From: Bog-756 sp963829235
GTDB lineage: Bacteria; Actinomycetota; Acidimicrobiia; Acidimicrobiales; RAAP-2
Length of the DNA stretch: 64,000 nucleotides
Assembly: GCA_963829235.1 (NCBI GenBank)
Contig: CAWHIF010000003.1
Location: forward strand, 248,001-312,000
Direction of reading: 5' to 3'
How positions within the stretch are numbered: the stretch's first letter is position 1; each line of letters starts with the position of its first letter. Shown piece after piece: positions 1 through 9,187 of the stretch. The position numbers were made by a program, and so were the translations under genes. The notes under the pieces are model-generated. The model saw only the letters and a list, made by a program, of their open reading frames with translations. It did no database searches and was not told the origin of the DNA.

Positions 1-142
1 GATCCTGGTCGTGACAGCCAGGGGTGAGCCGCCGGACCGGACGGGCAACGCGGGTGTCCTCGGATTCCCGTTGAACAGGCGGGTCCCTCCGGGCGTATTC
101 ACTGCTATCGGGGGGTCTACGAGCCAACGGAGATATGAGCCA

Positions 143-1343
143 ATGAGACATGTACCAACCTGGATCCGGACCGGCGCACCCTCTGCGACCGGCCGCCGGC
201 ACCGACTCCTGGCCGCGGCCGCCGTCGCCGGTTGCCTGAGCGTCACCGTCGCCCTCGCGCTGCCCGTCGTCGCCGGGGCCATGCCGACCCCCGTGCCGCC
301 TCCCTCCTTCCTCTCGCACTTCTCCACGGTCACCAACGTGGCGTCGACCGTCCCGGCCAATGGAGATGTGAATCCCTATGGCATCACCGTGGTCCCTCAG
401 TCGGTGGGCAAACTGGTCTCGGGCGACACCCTGGTGAGCAACTTCGACAATTCCGCCAATCTGCAGGGAACCGGCACCACCATCGTGGAGGTCTCCCCAT
501 GGGGTTCGGTGACCACCTTCGCCCAACTCAGTGGTCCGCTGCCGGGCGCCTGCCCCGGAGGTGTCGGGCTCACCACCGCACTCACCACACTCCCGGGCGG
601 CTGGGTCGTGGTGGGGAGCCTGCCCACCACCGACGGGATGTCGGACACAGCCGAAACCGGCTGCCTGATCGTGCTCAACAGTCATGGAACGCCGGTCGAG
701 ACCTGGTCGGGCGGTGGCATCAACGGACCCTGGGACCTGACCGCGGTGAGCGGGTTCGGTGGAGCCCAGATCTTCGTCTCCAACGTCCTGAACGGCACGG
801 TGGCCAACAGTCCGGCCACGGTGGACCAGGGCACAGTGGTCCGGCTCAGCATCCGACTGAACCCGTGCCGGCCGCCGGCACTGGTCACCTCGACGGTGGT
901 CGCCAACGGATTTGCCGAGCGCACCGACGCCGAACGAAACGCTGGTGGTCGGCCCGACCGGTCTGGCCCTCGGGAACCAGGGCCAGCTGTATGTCGCCGA
1001 CACCGTGAACAGCCGGATCGCCGTCGTTCCATCCGCGCTCTGGCGGTCGACGCCGGTGGGCGGTGGGGGCTTCACCCTCACCTCGGGTGGCGCGCTCAAC
1101 GGCCCGCTCGGGATGGTGCTGGCACCCAACGGTGACATTCTCAGCGCCAACGGAGGAGACGGCAACATCGTCGAGACCACTCCGTTCGGACACCAGGTCG
1201 CGTCAGTGCAGATCGACCCGGCCGGGGCCGGCGGGGACCTGTTCGGGATCACCATCGCTCCCTACGGCCGAGGCGTGCTGTTCGTCGATGACGGTGACAA
1301 CACGCTCAAGCTGTTCGGGCCGGGATTCTCACATCATCACTGA
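143..1343 (+). CDS. Secreted NHL/beta-propeller-like protein, one frameshift
   Basis: Predicted exported protein of about 399 residues. The ATG at 143 is preceded by GGAG ten bases upstream; the longer reading from base 11 has no such site. An N-terminal basic stretch (GRRHRLL) is followed by a hydrophobic signal segment ending near AGA at about residue 50. The rest is rich in Gly, Thr and Val with propeller-like phrases such as NPYGITVVP, GPTGLALGNQGQLYVADT, LAPNGDILSANGG and APYGRGVLFVDDGDN, which resemble NHL-type blades. The reading frame moves by one base near 911-914 (a GGATTTG run; removing one T restores the frame) and continues to the stop at 1343. No enzyme motif is visible. A role as an extracellular binding protein is inference only. 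Confidence 0.6.
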
Positions 1344-1360
1344 CCGCTGACAACCCCCCA

Positions 1361-1402
1361 CCATGCAGGAGAGGCATTCTCCCGCTGTCCTCTCCTGCAT
1401 GG
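1361..1402. other. Perfect 14-bp inverted repeat (hairpin)
   Basis: CCATGCAGGAGAGG at 1361-1374 is matched exactly by its reverse complement at 1389-1402 around a 14-base loop. It lies 18 bases after the stop of the propeller-like gene. It could end transcription, but no T-run follows on either strand, so terminator function is uncertain. Confidence 0.45.
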
Positions 1403-1452
1403 TGCCGAGGGGTCTGCATGGTGCCGAGGGGTCTGCATGGTGCCGAGGGGCT
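1396..1452. repeat. 19-bp tandem repeat, three copies
   Basis: The unit TGCATGGTGCCGAGGGGTC occurs at 1396, 1415 and 1434 with a period of exactly 19 bases; the third copy diverges at its last bases. The array begins inside the right arm of the hairpin at 1361-1402. It is intergenic, upstream of the solute-binding lipoprotein. Confidence 0.85.
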
Positions 1453-1568
1453 CCCGGGTGCAGCCCCGAGGGCCCCATGGCGTGAGCCGACCAACGGTCG
1501 CGGAGATGAGGACGCGTTAGTCTGAGCGACGGAGGGCACGTTCGTTCGGGACCGCAAGGGGGATGCAG

Positions 1569-2957
1569 GTGAACGATCCGGCCACAGGCGCGTCCCGCCC
1601 GGTGCACACGACACCCCGCTCGTCCCCGGGGCCCTCGCCGCTGGGGCGCTCGTCTATCGGAGTGGTCGTCGCAGCCCTGTTCCTCATGGGCGCGGTCCTC
1701 GCGTCCTGTTCGGGCAACAGCCCCGGTCCGGCGGCACAGACCACCTCGCCTTCGAGCTCCCCCTCGACGCAGCCACCGGCGTCGACAGCGATCAGGGTGG
1801 GGGTGATCGCCACCCGGACCGGGATCGGTGCCGGTGACTTCGCCACCTTCATCCCCGGGATGCAGGCTTACTTCGACATGGTGGACAAACAGGGCGGCAT
1901 CGACGGCCGGAATCTCGTCCTGGCCGACAATCTCGATGACGGCGGTGACCCAGCCACCTTCTCCCAGCTGACCCACACCCTCATCGAACAAGACGGCGAC
2001 TTCGCCGCTTTCATCTCCACCTTCTGGTTCACACCGAACCTCTTCGCCGAGACCAAGATTCCCACCTACGGCTACAACGTGAGCGGCAATTGGGCCGGCC
2101 CCGACAATCTCTTCGCTGCCGGTGGCTCGATCCAGGACTACCACGCCCTCGCCGCTCCCATCGCCTACCTGGTGAAGAAATCACACGCCACATCGGTCGC
2201 CCTCATCAGCTACGGGCAGGGGATCCCCGGTTCGTACCCTGCCTGCAACACCGCTGCCTCCGATCTGCGCAAGGGCGGGATCAAGGTGAGCTACGCCGAC
2301 TTCGACGCCTCTCTCGGAGGGAGCTTCACCTCGGCCGTGCAGCAGATGGTCCAACACGGTTCGAACTTCCTGGTGAGCTGCATAGAGGGCTCCGACGACG
2401 TCACGCTCGCCCGGGCCATCCAGCAGTACGGCCTCAAGATCCACCAATTGTGGTTGAACGGCTACGACCAATCCCTGCTCGACCAGTACCATTCGCTCAT
2501 GCAGGGCGTCTACGTGGACGCCAACGGATTCGTCCCCTTCGCCGCCGCCGCCGACTTTCCCGGGGACTACCCGGGCCTGGAACGCTACCTGTCCGCCATG
2601 AGGACCTACGAGCCGCAGCACGTCACGGACCAGCTCTCCATGCAGGGGTGGCAGTCGGCCGCCCTCCTGGCCGCCGGGATCAAGGCCGCCGGCAACGATG
2701 TGACCCAGCAGAACGTCATCGCCCGGACCAACCGCATCACCGACTTCACCGCGGGCGGCATCACCGAGATCGTCAACTGGACCAACGCCCACACCACGCA
2801 GACATTTCCTGTCTGTCCCTCGTTCGTGCAGGTCGAGGGGAGCAACTTCGTCCCCGTGGTCAGACAGGGTCACCAGGTGTTCATCTGCTTCGGCCGACAC
2901 GTCAACCTGTCGAACCCGGTACCGGTTCCAGCCCCGCCGGGTACGCCGGGAGGCTGA
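1569..2957 (+). CDS. ABC transporter substrate-binding lipoprotein (LivJ-like)
   Basis: Periplasmic-binding-protein type 6 (branched-chain amino acid/amide class) family. AAGGGGG at 1556-1562 touches the in-frame ATG at 1563 but sits six bases before a GTG at 1569, which I prefer. The N-terminus has a hydrophobic segment and a lipobox (VLASC, Cys at about residue 47), then a Ser/Thr/Pro linker, then the binding domain starting at IRVGVIATRTG. Phrases such as AYFDMVDKQGGIDGRNLVLADN and LWLNGYDQSLLDQY fit this family. About 460 residues is normal for it. No permease or ATPase is adjacent; the Liv permease lies about 59 kb away. The ligand is unknown. Confidence 0.78.
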   Translation: MNDPATGASRPVHTTPRSSPGPSPLGRSSIGVVVAALFLMGAVLASCSGNSPGPAAQTTSPSSSPSTQPPASTAIRVGVIATRTGIGAGDFATFIPGMQAYFDMVDKQGGIDGRNLVLADNLDDGGDPATFSQLTHTLIEQDGDFAAFISTFWFTPNLFAETKIPTYGYNVSGNWAGPDNLFAAGGSIQDYHALAAPIAYLVKKSHATSVALISYGQGIPGSYPACNTAASDLRKGGIKVSYADFDASLGGSFTSAVQQMVQHGSNFLVSCIEGSDDVTLARAIQQYGLKIHQLWLNGYDQSLLDQYHSLMQGVYVDANGFVPFAAAADFPGDYPGLERYLSAMRTYEPQHVTDQLSMQGWQSAALLAAGIKAAGNDVTQQNVIARTNRITDFTAGGITEIVNWTNAHTTQTFPVCPSFVQVEGSNFVPVVRQGHQVFICFGRHVNLSNPVPVPAPPGTPGG

Positions 2958-2992
2958 GCCGGCCCGGGACGGCCGCGCCGCCGGGCGCCGTA

Positions 2993-4477
2993 CTAAATCC
3001 CGACGTCGGCCTTGATCCGCCCACCGCCGACGGCGCGCTCGAGCGCCGCGTAGTCGCGCTCGGTGGTGTCCGCATAGGCGACGGAGAATTCGGTCACGGC
3101 CATGTCGAAGGTCTCGGACTTCCCCAGATAGGCGGCGATGGCGATGCGGTCGCCCGACCGGGCGTGGGCCCGGGCGAGGGTCCAGCCGCACATCCTTCCC
3201 CACACATCCATCCCGGCGGGGGTCATCCCGTTGACCTCCACCGATCCCTTCCAGTCGCGGAGCTGCCTGAAGTAGTAGTCACGCTCCGCCTCACCCCAGG
3301 AGAAACGCTCCCAGCCGAGGAAGATGTCGCTCGCCGCCTGCACCAGACGCTGGCCGACGACGACCCGCTGCCCGTGGTTGGAGAACTTCGTCTTGGAGGT
3401 GAACCGCTCGAGCACCGACGGCTGCGCCTCTTTGATCTGGAGAAAGAGCGGTGAGCCGTCTTCGCGGGCCAGGAAGAGGGCGATCCAGGCATCGGTACCG
3501 ACGCTCCCCACCCCGACGACCTTCCGCGCCAGGTGGGCGAGCTCGTACTGTTCGAGAAGATGCCGCCGGTCCGGCTGCAGCGTGCGGCGATAGGCCCGCA
3601 CGATCCTGGCCAGCGCCTCGGCGGTGGTGTCCGGATCCAGACCGGTGGCGAACTCCTCCACCGGGACGATCAGCGGCGGATCGTGGATGATCCTCGTCTC
3701 ACCGCCGCTCACGTGGCACAGCTTGTCGAAGGCCTGATGGCTGTCGTGCGCCCGAGCCTTGGTGATGGCGTTCCAGACGCTCGGCGTCCGCTTGCGGTTC
3801 AACAGTGCACTGAACCGGGGCAGGATCTCCTCGACATCGAGATGGGCGTACCACACCGACATCATCGATACCATCGCCAACTCGCGCATCGTCTCCCGAT
3901 ACGACCGGACGGCACCCTGCACGATGCGGGCGCGCATCTTCTTCGAGACCTCGTTCTCCCGGGCGGCGATCTCGAGACTCGCGGCCAACCTCTTGACGTC
4001 CCACTCCCATGGACCCGGCGCGGTCTCGTCGAAGTCGTTGACATCGAAGAAAAGATGCCGCTCCGGTGAACCGAAGACGCCGAAATTGGACATGTGGGCG
4101 TCACCGCAGAGCTGTGCCTCGAACCCTGAGGTCGGCGTCGTGGCCAGATCCTCGGTCATCGGAAGGGCGGCCCCCCGATAGTAGGAAAACGGCGAGACCA
4201 GCATGCGGCCGTAGCGAATGGGGACAAGCTCTTCTATCCGCGTCTCCGCCTGGCGTTCGAGCAACTCGATGGGATCGGTCCGATCCGCGGGTGGGTCCCA
4301 CTCGGCGTGCATGGCCAGCGGGACGTCGAGGCGCGCCTTCTTCCCCTGCCTGGCCCGGTCCTGTGAAGAGAACTTCCTGGTGTCCTTCTTGGCGCGGGAC
4401 TCGCGCCCGTTGATCGATGCCGTCACCCTCACCGCGGCACCGGACCTGGCTCCCTGACCCTTCGCGTCCTGCTTCAC
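2993..4477 (-). CDS. DUF2252 family protein
   Basis: Protein of 494 residues. The GTG at 4477 is chosen because AGGGAG lies about eight bases upstream; the open frame runs on to 4921 but that extension is antisense to the neighbouring membrane-protein gene. Conserved family motifs are visible: LCGDAHMSNFGVFG near residues 123-135 and FFDVNDFDET near 143-152, then WEWDVKRLA. These resemble the catalytic and metal loops of kinase-like folds, but no reaction is established for DUF2252, so none is assigned. The first 55 residues are basic and low in complexity and may be disordered. The gene is read in the same direction as the channel-like gene at 4633-5343, with a 155-base gap. Confidence 0.85.
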   Translation of the reverse strand: MKQDAKGQGARSGAAVRVTASINGRESRAKKDTRKFSSQDRARQGKKARLDVPLAMHAEWDPPADRTDPIELLERQAETRIEELVPIRYGRMLVSPFSYYRGAALPMTEDLATTPTSGFEAQLCGDAHMSNFGVFGSPERHLFFDVNDFDETAPGPWEWDVKRLAASLEIAARENEVSKKMRARIVQGAVRSYRETMRELAMVSMMSVWYAHLDVEEILPRFSALLNRKRTPSVWNAITKARAHDSHQAFDKLCHVSGGETRIIHDPPLIVPVEEFATGLDPDTTAEALARIVRAYRRTLQPDRRHLLEQYELAHLARKVVGVGSVGTDAWIALFLAREDGSPLFLQIKEAQPSVLERFTSKTKFSNHGQRVVVGQRLVQAASDIFLGWERFSWGEAERDYYFRQLRDWKGSVEVNGMTPAGMDVWGRMCGWTLARAHARSGDRIAIAAYLGKSETFDMAVTEFSVAYADTTERDYAALERAVGGGRIKADVGI

Positions 4478-4632
4478 CCTGGTGCTCCCTGCCTTCCGCT
4501 TGCCCCTCGTCGGAGCTCTCGCCCAGTGATCAGAGCACGCCACGGCGAGACCCTCGAATCTATAGCTCGCGGCGACCGTTGACGAACGTGAACCAAGGGA
4601 AACGCCGACGACCCCCCACGGACGGATCCGGG

Positions 4633-5343
4633 TTATTTGAGAATGTTGACGGCGCGGGCGACCACCAGAATGGCCACCAGCAGCGAGATGGACTCTTCCA
4701 GCATCATCATGAGCTTGGCCCACGGCTTCACCGCAGAGACGTCGGTGGGGCTGAAGGCGGTCGCCGCCGTGAAGGACAGATGGAGATAGTCGACGAACTT
4801 CGGATACCAGTTCGCCTCGACGAAGCGGGGGTTGATCATCTCCGGAAAGATGAACGCCGGCCTGGCGGTCGTCCCGCGGGCGCGGGCTGCCGCCCCACCC
4901 CGATCGACCTGCCAGTACCACAGACCGAAGGCGATCACGTTGGACACCCAGATCGCCCCTCCGGCGATGAGCAGCTTGTTGGCGTCCTCAGTGAAGGGCT
5001 TGGTGCTGAGAATGCTGGCCACCAGGCGGCCGGCCTCCAGGGCGTTGTCGGCCGAGATGAGGGCGATGAGCCCCAAGGTCATGGCTCGGAGCCACCGGGT
5101 CTGCCGGTCGATCCGGCCGGGGTCGCCGATGATGAGGACGAGGAGCAGGACGGTCACGACCACCAGGTACCACCAACGCGCGTCCCCCAGAAGCTCGGGA
5201 GGCAGGGACCGCAACTCGGTGGGCAGAACGCCGTGCAGCACGCCGGCGGTGAGCACCGCCAACGCCATCGGCCAGCGTGGCTCACCGATGTCGCCGTGTC
5301 TCGGCCGGGTGGATCCAGGGACGCCTTCCACCGAGTCGGTCAT
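4633..5343 (-). CDS. Small membrane protein, two-TM-channel-like C-terminus
   Basis: Protein of 236 residues with about five hydrophobic segments (near residues 25-45, 56-75, 86-105, 124-145 and 212-234). The C-terminal part, FVDYLHLSFTAATAFSPTDV followed by a last helix, is laid out like a pore loop between two helices of an ion-channel domain, with SPTD where a K+ channel would have a TVGYG filter. The selectivity filter is therefore absent and transport of ions is not shown. Similar short proteins are common in actinobacteria without known function. It lies upstream of the DUF2252 gene on the same strand. Confidence 0.6.
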   Translation of the reverse strand: MTDSVEGVPGSTRPRHGDIGEPRWPMALAVLTAGVLHGVLPTELRSLPPELLGDARWWYLVVVTVLLLVLIIGDPGRIDRQTRWLRAMTLGLIALISADNALEAGRLVASILSTKPFTEDANKLLIAGGAIWVSNVIAFGLWYWQVDRGGAAARARGTTARPAFIFPEMINPRFVEANWYPKFVDYLHLSFTAATAFSPTDVSAVKPWAKLMMMLEESISLLVAILVVARAVNILK

Positions 5344-5544
5344 ACAGGCGACGCCGGTTCGATGGGGGCTCCCCGTGCGGGCGACCCCGGCAGGTGGATC
5401 ACCGGGGTCGGGATGGTGGTGAGCTGCGACTCTGATCTCATCGTTCTGGCTCTCATGGTCGATCGGCCTCGGCGCGGCGTGGTGGTCCGTCCAGGTTGGC
5501 CCCAGTATGGAACACCGCGGCCGGTGCCCGGCTCGCTCCCCTCC

Positions 5545-7584
5545 TCAGCCGGTGGCAGCACCGACCACCGGTGCCGGAAGGTCGGCGCCGACCAGCGAGC
5601 CGAGGAAGCCGGCGTCCCCATAGGAGTAGAGCGCACCGTCCCGACCGACCATCCAGTAGCCGAGGCCACTGGCGGTTCCGACGATCCCCGCGATGGGCAC
5701 CGGGTTGACGATGCCCTGTCCGGGTACCGATCCGTGGAAGCCGGCGTCCCCGAAGGCGAACACCCCGCCGTCCGAGGCGACCAGCCAGTACCCGCCACCG
5801 TCCGGGGTGGCGGCCATGCCCACGATGGGCTTGTTGAGGGCGATCGAACCGGTCGATCCGTGGAACCCGGCGTCCCCGAAGGCGAACACCCCGCCGTCCG
5901 CACCCACCAGCCAGTACCCGCCACCGTCCGGGGTGGGGGCCATGCCCACGATGGGCTTGTTGAGGGGCATGCCACCGGTCGAACCGTGGAACCCGGCGTC
6001 CCCGAAGGAGAACACCCCGCCGTCCGCACCCACCAGCCAATACCCGCCACCGTCGGGGGTGGGGGCCATGCCCACGATGGGCTTGTTGAGGGGCATGCCA
6101 CCGGTCGAACCGTGGAACCCGGCGTCCCCGAAGGAGAACACCCCGCCGTCCGCACCCACCAGCCAGTACCCGCCACCGTCGGGGGTGGGGGCCATGCCCA
6201 CGATGGGCTTGTCGAGGGGCATGCCACCGGTCGAACCGAAGAAGGCCGCGTTGCCGAGGTTGAAGACCTTGCCGTCGGAGCCCGACATCCACAGTCCCTG
6301 ATGGCCCGACGGGGAGACCTGCAGCTGCTCGATCAGCGTGTGGATGGTCGTGTTGTTCCCCACGTTGGTGATGGCGAAGCCGGTGGCGACACAGCCGGTA
6401 TTCCGGAGACAGGCGACGCCACCCAGATAGCCGAGGGCCACGACGTCGGGACTGGGGTCGACGGACCATTTCACGCCGTTCCAGCTCTCGATGAACGGGC
6501 TGGGGTCGACGTTGTTCTGGCCGAGGGAGGCGTCGGCGACTCCGGTGGCCCAACAGTCCGAGGCGGCGACGCAGGTCACCGCGGTCAGCAGGTCCTCAGG
6601 AGTGGTGGGATCGGGGCTCGGCGTGGTGGTCCAGGCAGAACCGTTCCAGTGCTCCACCAGCGTGGTGGACGGAAGGCCCTCGGAGTCCATGGTCGCTCCG
6701 ACCGCCCAACAGTTCGACGAGCCGGTGCAGTTGACGGCGCTGAGGTACTGCCCGAGCGGGGTCGCCGCCGGCGGGAGTGGGGAGATGGTCCAGGTCGAGC
6801 CGTTCCAGTGCTCCACCAACGCCTCGCTGCCCGACACCTCGGGGTAGACACCGGGTATGAGGTTGTACTGGATCTGATCCGGACCCGAGAACCCGACGGC
6901 CCAGCAGTCCGAAGGCCCCGAGCAGGTGACCGAGTCGAACTGGTCGAACGGCTGGCCCGAGGATGTCCGCCGGACCTCGGACCACCGCGATCCGTTCCAG
7001 TGGATGATGATGCCGGTCAGGAGATTCTTGTTGCCGTCGAGCGTGCTGCCCACGGCCCAGCAGTTCGATGCCCCGGTGCAGGTGACCGAGAAGAGATAGG
7101 CATGCACGTCGGGTGTCGGCACCACCGACCAGGTGGAGCCGTTCCAGTGCTCGGCCAGGGGGAGCGGGGCCTTCGGCCCGGTTCCGGCTCCCGCCTCCGC
7201 GCCCACGGCCCAGCAGTCGGAAGCACCGATACAGCTCACACCCCACAGAAGGGATGCCCTGCTTCCCGGTGGGACGGCGTCAGGGCCGGTCGACCACGTC
7301 GACCCGTTCCACCGGTCGACCAGTGCGTCCGGTTGTGAGTTGTTGCCCAGACCCGAGAAGGCTCCGCCCACCGCCCAGCAGTTCCAGGTGCTCGTGCACG
7401 TGGTGCCCATCAGGAGATGGCTGCCCGACGCTCCGGAATCGGGGCCGGGGACGATGTTCCACCCCGAAGGGGCGGCCGCGTGGGCCGTCGGAACGCCGGT
7501 CGAGAAGAGGAGCAAGCCGACGGCTACCGCTCCCACGCAGCGCACGATCTTTCGCCACGACCCGCCTCTGCCAATTCTGTGCAT
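5545..7584 (-). CDS. Secreted two-repeat-type surface protein
   Basis: Protein of 679 residues with a signal peptide ending near THAAA (about residue 36). Residues 40-430 hold seven units built on CxxxxxCWAVG followed by an EHWNGSTW phrase, a kelch/propeller-like design; the sixth and seventh have drifted (CWATG, CVATG). Residues 434-679 hold six units of about 42 residues based on DGGGYWLVGADGGVFSFG and GDAGFHGST; four are nearly identical. The two Cys of each N-terminal unit could form disulphides outside the cell. A role in adhesion or cell-surface binding is inference. Such repeats are frequent in Acidimicrobiia. It is divergent from the glycosidase at 7742. No clear ribosome-binding site precedes the ATG. 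Confidence 0.85.
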   Translation of the reverse strand: MHRIGRGGSWRKIVRCVGAVAVGLLLFSTGVPTAHAAAPSGWNIVPGPDSGASGSHLLMGTTCTSTWNCWAVGGAFSGLGNNSQPDALVDRWNGSTWSTGPDAVPPGSRASLLWGVSCIGASDCWAVGAEAGAGTGPKAPLPLAEHWNGSTWSVVPTPDVHAYLFSVTCTGASNCWAVGSTLDGNKNLLTGIIIHWNGSRWSEVRRTSSGQPFDQFDSVTCSGPSDCWAVGFSGPDQIQYNLIPGVYPEVSGSEALVEHWNGSTWTISPLPPAATPLGQYLSAVNCTGSSNCWAVGATMDSEGLPSTTLVEHWNGSAWTTTPSPDPTTPEDLLTAVTCVAASDCWATGVADASLGQNNVDPSPFIESWNGVKWSVDPSPDVVALGYLGGVACLRNTGCVATGFAITNVGNNTTIHTLIEQLQVSPSGHQGLWMSGSDGKVFNLGNAAFFGSTGGMPLDKPIVGMAPTPDGGGYWLVGADGGVFSFGDAGFHGSTGGMPLNKPIVGMAPTPDGGGYWLVGADGGVFSFGDAGFHGSTGGMPLNKPIVGMAPTPDGGGYWLVGADGGVFAFGDAGFHGSTGSIALNKPIVGMAATPDGGGYWLVASDGGVFAFGDAGFHGSVPGQGIVNPVPIAGIVGTASGLGYWMVGRDGALYSYGDAGFLGSLVGADLPAPVVGAATG
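5548..6285 (-). repeat. 126-bp in-frame tandem repeats
   Basis: The 3' part of the surface-protein gene consists of six 42-44-codon units. The four units at 5782-6285 are nearly identical in DNA, including third codon positions, while the two terminal ones (5548-5781) have diverged. This points to recent duplication or gene conversion. The spacing is coding and continuous, so it is not a CRISPR array. Confidence 0.9.
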
Positions 7585-7741
7585 CTCTGTGTATCGTCAC
7601 CCGTTGTGACAGCTTTAGGCATCGGGCCGGCCACCAGCGCCAACCGGTCGGGACGACGGCCGATCCGGCCGCTGGTGGACCACCCACCGGAAGGTCGGTG
7701 ATGGACGCCTCCGGGTGGCCCCGGCGGCTACCGTTCGGTGG

Positions 7742-9127
7742 ATGAGCGGACCCCGGATCACCATCGTGGGCGGCGGCAGTACACACTGGACGCCGCGGCT
7801 GCTTGTGGATTTTGCCAACTCCGAAGCCTTGCGAGACCTCGAGATCACCCTCATGGACAAGGACCCGGGCTCGCTCCCCCTGATGGCGGAGGTGGCCGCG
7901 CACATCGCCAAGGTCCGCGGCATCGGGCTTTCGGTTCGCACGACATCGGATCTCGATGACGCCCTCGACGGCGTCGACATGGTGATCATCGCCCTGTCCG
8001 TGGGGGGATTCGCCAGCATGCGTCACGATCTCGAGATCCCCGCCCGCTACGGCATACGACAGCCGGTCGGCGACAGCGTCGGGCCCGGCGGGATCACCCG
8101 GGCGCTGCGAAGCGTCCCGGTCGTCACCGAGGTGGCCCGGGCCATGGAGCGCAGATGCCCCGAGGCCCTGATGATCAACGTGAGCAATCCACTGACCGCG
8201 TTGTGCCGCGGCGCGGCGCGGGAGTCGAACATCAGGGTCGTCGGCCTGTGCAACGAGCTGGTGGGCCTCAAGTTCTCGTTGAGCCTGCTCTTCGACGCGC
8301 CGATGCACGAGATCGACCCGGTGTCGGCAGGTGTCAACCACCTGCCGCTCGTGACCCGGATGCAGATTGGCGGCACTGACGGATTCGACATGCTCCGAGC
8401 GGTCCTCGAAGATCCCTCGACCCACGGCGAGGAGCCGATCTGGATGCCGCCGGTCGAGGGCATGCACTGGCAGAAGGTGTCGGAGGGCGATGTCTGGACC
8501 AAACGAGACGTCGTGGCCAACAATCGGCTCAAGCTCGAGCTGTTCGGCCGCTTCGGCGTCCTGCCCGGCGCCTCGGACACCCACATCGCCGAGTTCTTCC
8601 CCGGATTCGTCACCCAGTCGTCGGATTTCGGGCGGGACTGGGGAGTGCATCATTACGGCCTCCACGGCCATCAGAAGGACAAGGAGGCCGACGACCGCGA
8701 GGTCGCCGAGCTGCTGAGCAGCGACGAGGTCCCGCCGTGGCCGTCAGGCGAGCTCGTGGCCGAGCTGATCGAGGGGGTGGCGACGGGCACGGAGCGCACG
8801 CTCCCGATGAACCTCCCCAACCAGGGCCAGGTCGAGAACCTCCCGAACGGCCTCGTGGTGGAGTGCATCGGCGTGACCGGAGCCGACGGGGTGCGGCCTC
8901 GGGACACGGCCTACGTCGGGTCCGTACTCGGGGAGTACCTGCGTCAGATCACGACATCCCAGGAGCTGACCGTCGACGCGGCACTGACCGGGGACCGCAA
9001 CCGGGTGATCGAAGCCATGCTCACCGACCAGCTGGCCGGTCACCTGCCCTACGAGCAGGTCGTCACCATGACCGACGAGCTCCTGGCGGCCACGGCGCCC
9101 TGGCTGCCGCAATTCGGCTCCGGCTGA
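7742..9127 (+). CDS. Glycoside hydrolase family 4 enzyme
   Basis: Protein of 461 residues, the usual length for GH4. These enzymes cleave alpha- or beta-glycosides, often 6-phosphorylated, by an NAD- and Mn-dependent redox-elimination mechanism in the cytoplasm. Visible features are the Rossmann loop IVGGGSTHWTP (residues 8-18), the family signature MINVSNPLTAL, the metal-site Cys in GLCNEL and His in AGVNHLPL, and DTHIAEFFPGF. The substrate (phospho-glucoside, galactoside or galacturonide) cannot be decided. The start ATG at 7742 has only a weak GGTGG upstream. No PTS or sugar transporter is adjacent, so a non-phosphorylated substrate is possible. Confidence 0.87.
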   Translation: MSGPRITIVGGGSTHWTPRLLVDFANSEALRDLEITLMDKDPGSLPLMAEVAAHIAKVRGIGLSVRTTSDLDDALDGVDMVIIALSVGGFASMRHDLEIPARYGIRQPVGDSVGPGGITRALRSVPVVTEVARAMERRCPEALMINVSNPLTALCRGAARESNIRVVGLCNELVGLKFSLSLLFDAPMHEIDPVSAGVNHLPLVTRMQIGGTDGFDMLRAVLEDPSTHGEEPIWMPPVEGMHWQKVSEGDVWTKRDVVANNRLKLELFGRFGVLPGASDTHIAEFFPGFVTQSSDFGRDWGVHHYGLHGHQKDKEADDREVAELLSSDEVPPWPSGELVAELIEGVATGTERTLPMNLPNQGQVENLPNGLVVECIGVTGADGVRPRDTAYVGSVLGEYLRQITTSQELTVDAALTGDRNRVIEAMLTDQLAGHLPYEQVVTMTDELLAATAPWLPQFGSG

Positions 9128-9187
9128 TCGTCGGTCCCGTCCTCCCCCATCCGGGCCAGCCGGAGGGGTGCCACGGGTGCCGCAGCC

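Noticed and set aside
4633..5343. Potassium channel
   Set aside because: The pore loop lacks the TVGYG filter (SPTD instead), so only a channel-like layout is claimed.
5548..6285. Regular repeats resembling a CRISPR-like array
   Set aside because: The period is 126 bases with no spacers and the repeats encode 42-residue units in frame.
4417..7338. 973-codon open frame on the + strand
   Set aside because: It is antisense to the surface-protein and membrane-protein genes, has an Arg/Pro/Gly-rich composition typical of shadow frames in G+C-rich DNA, and shows no domain.
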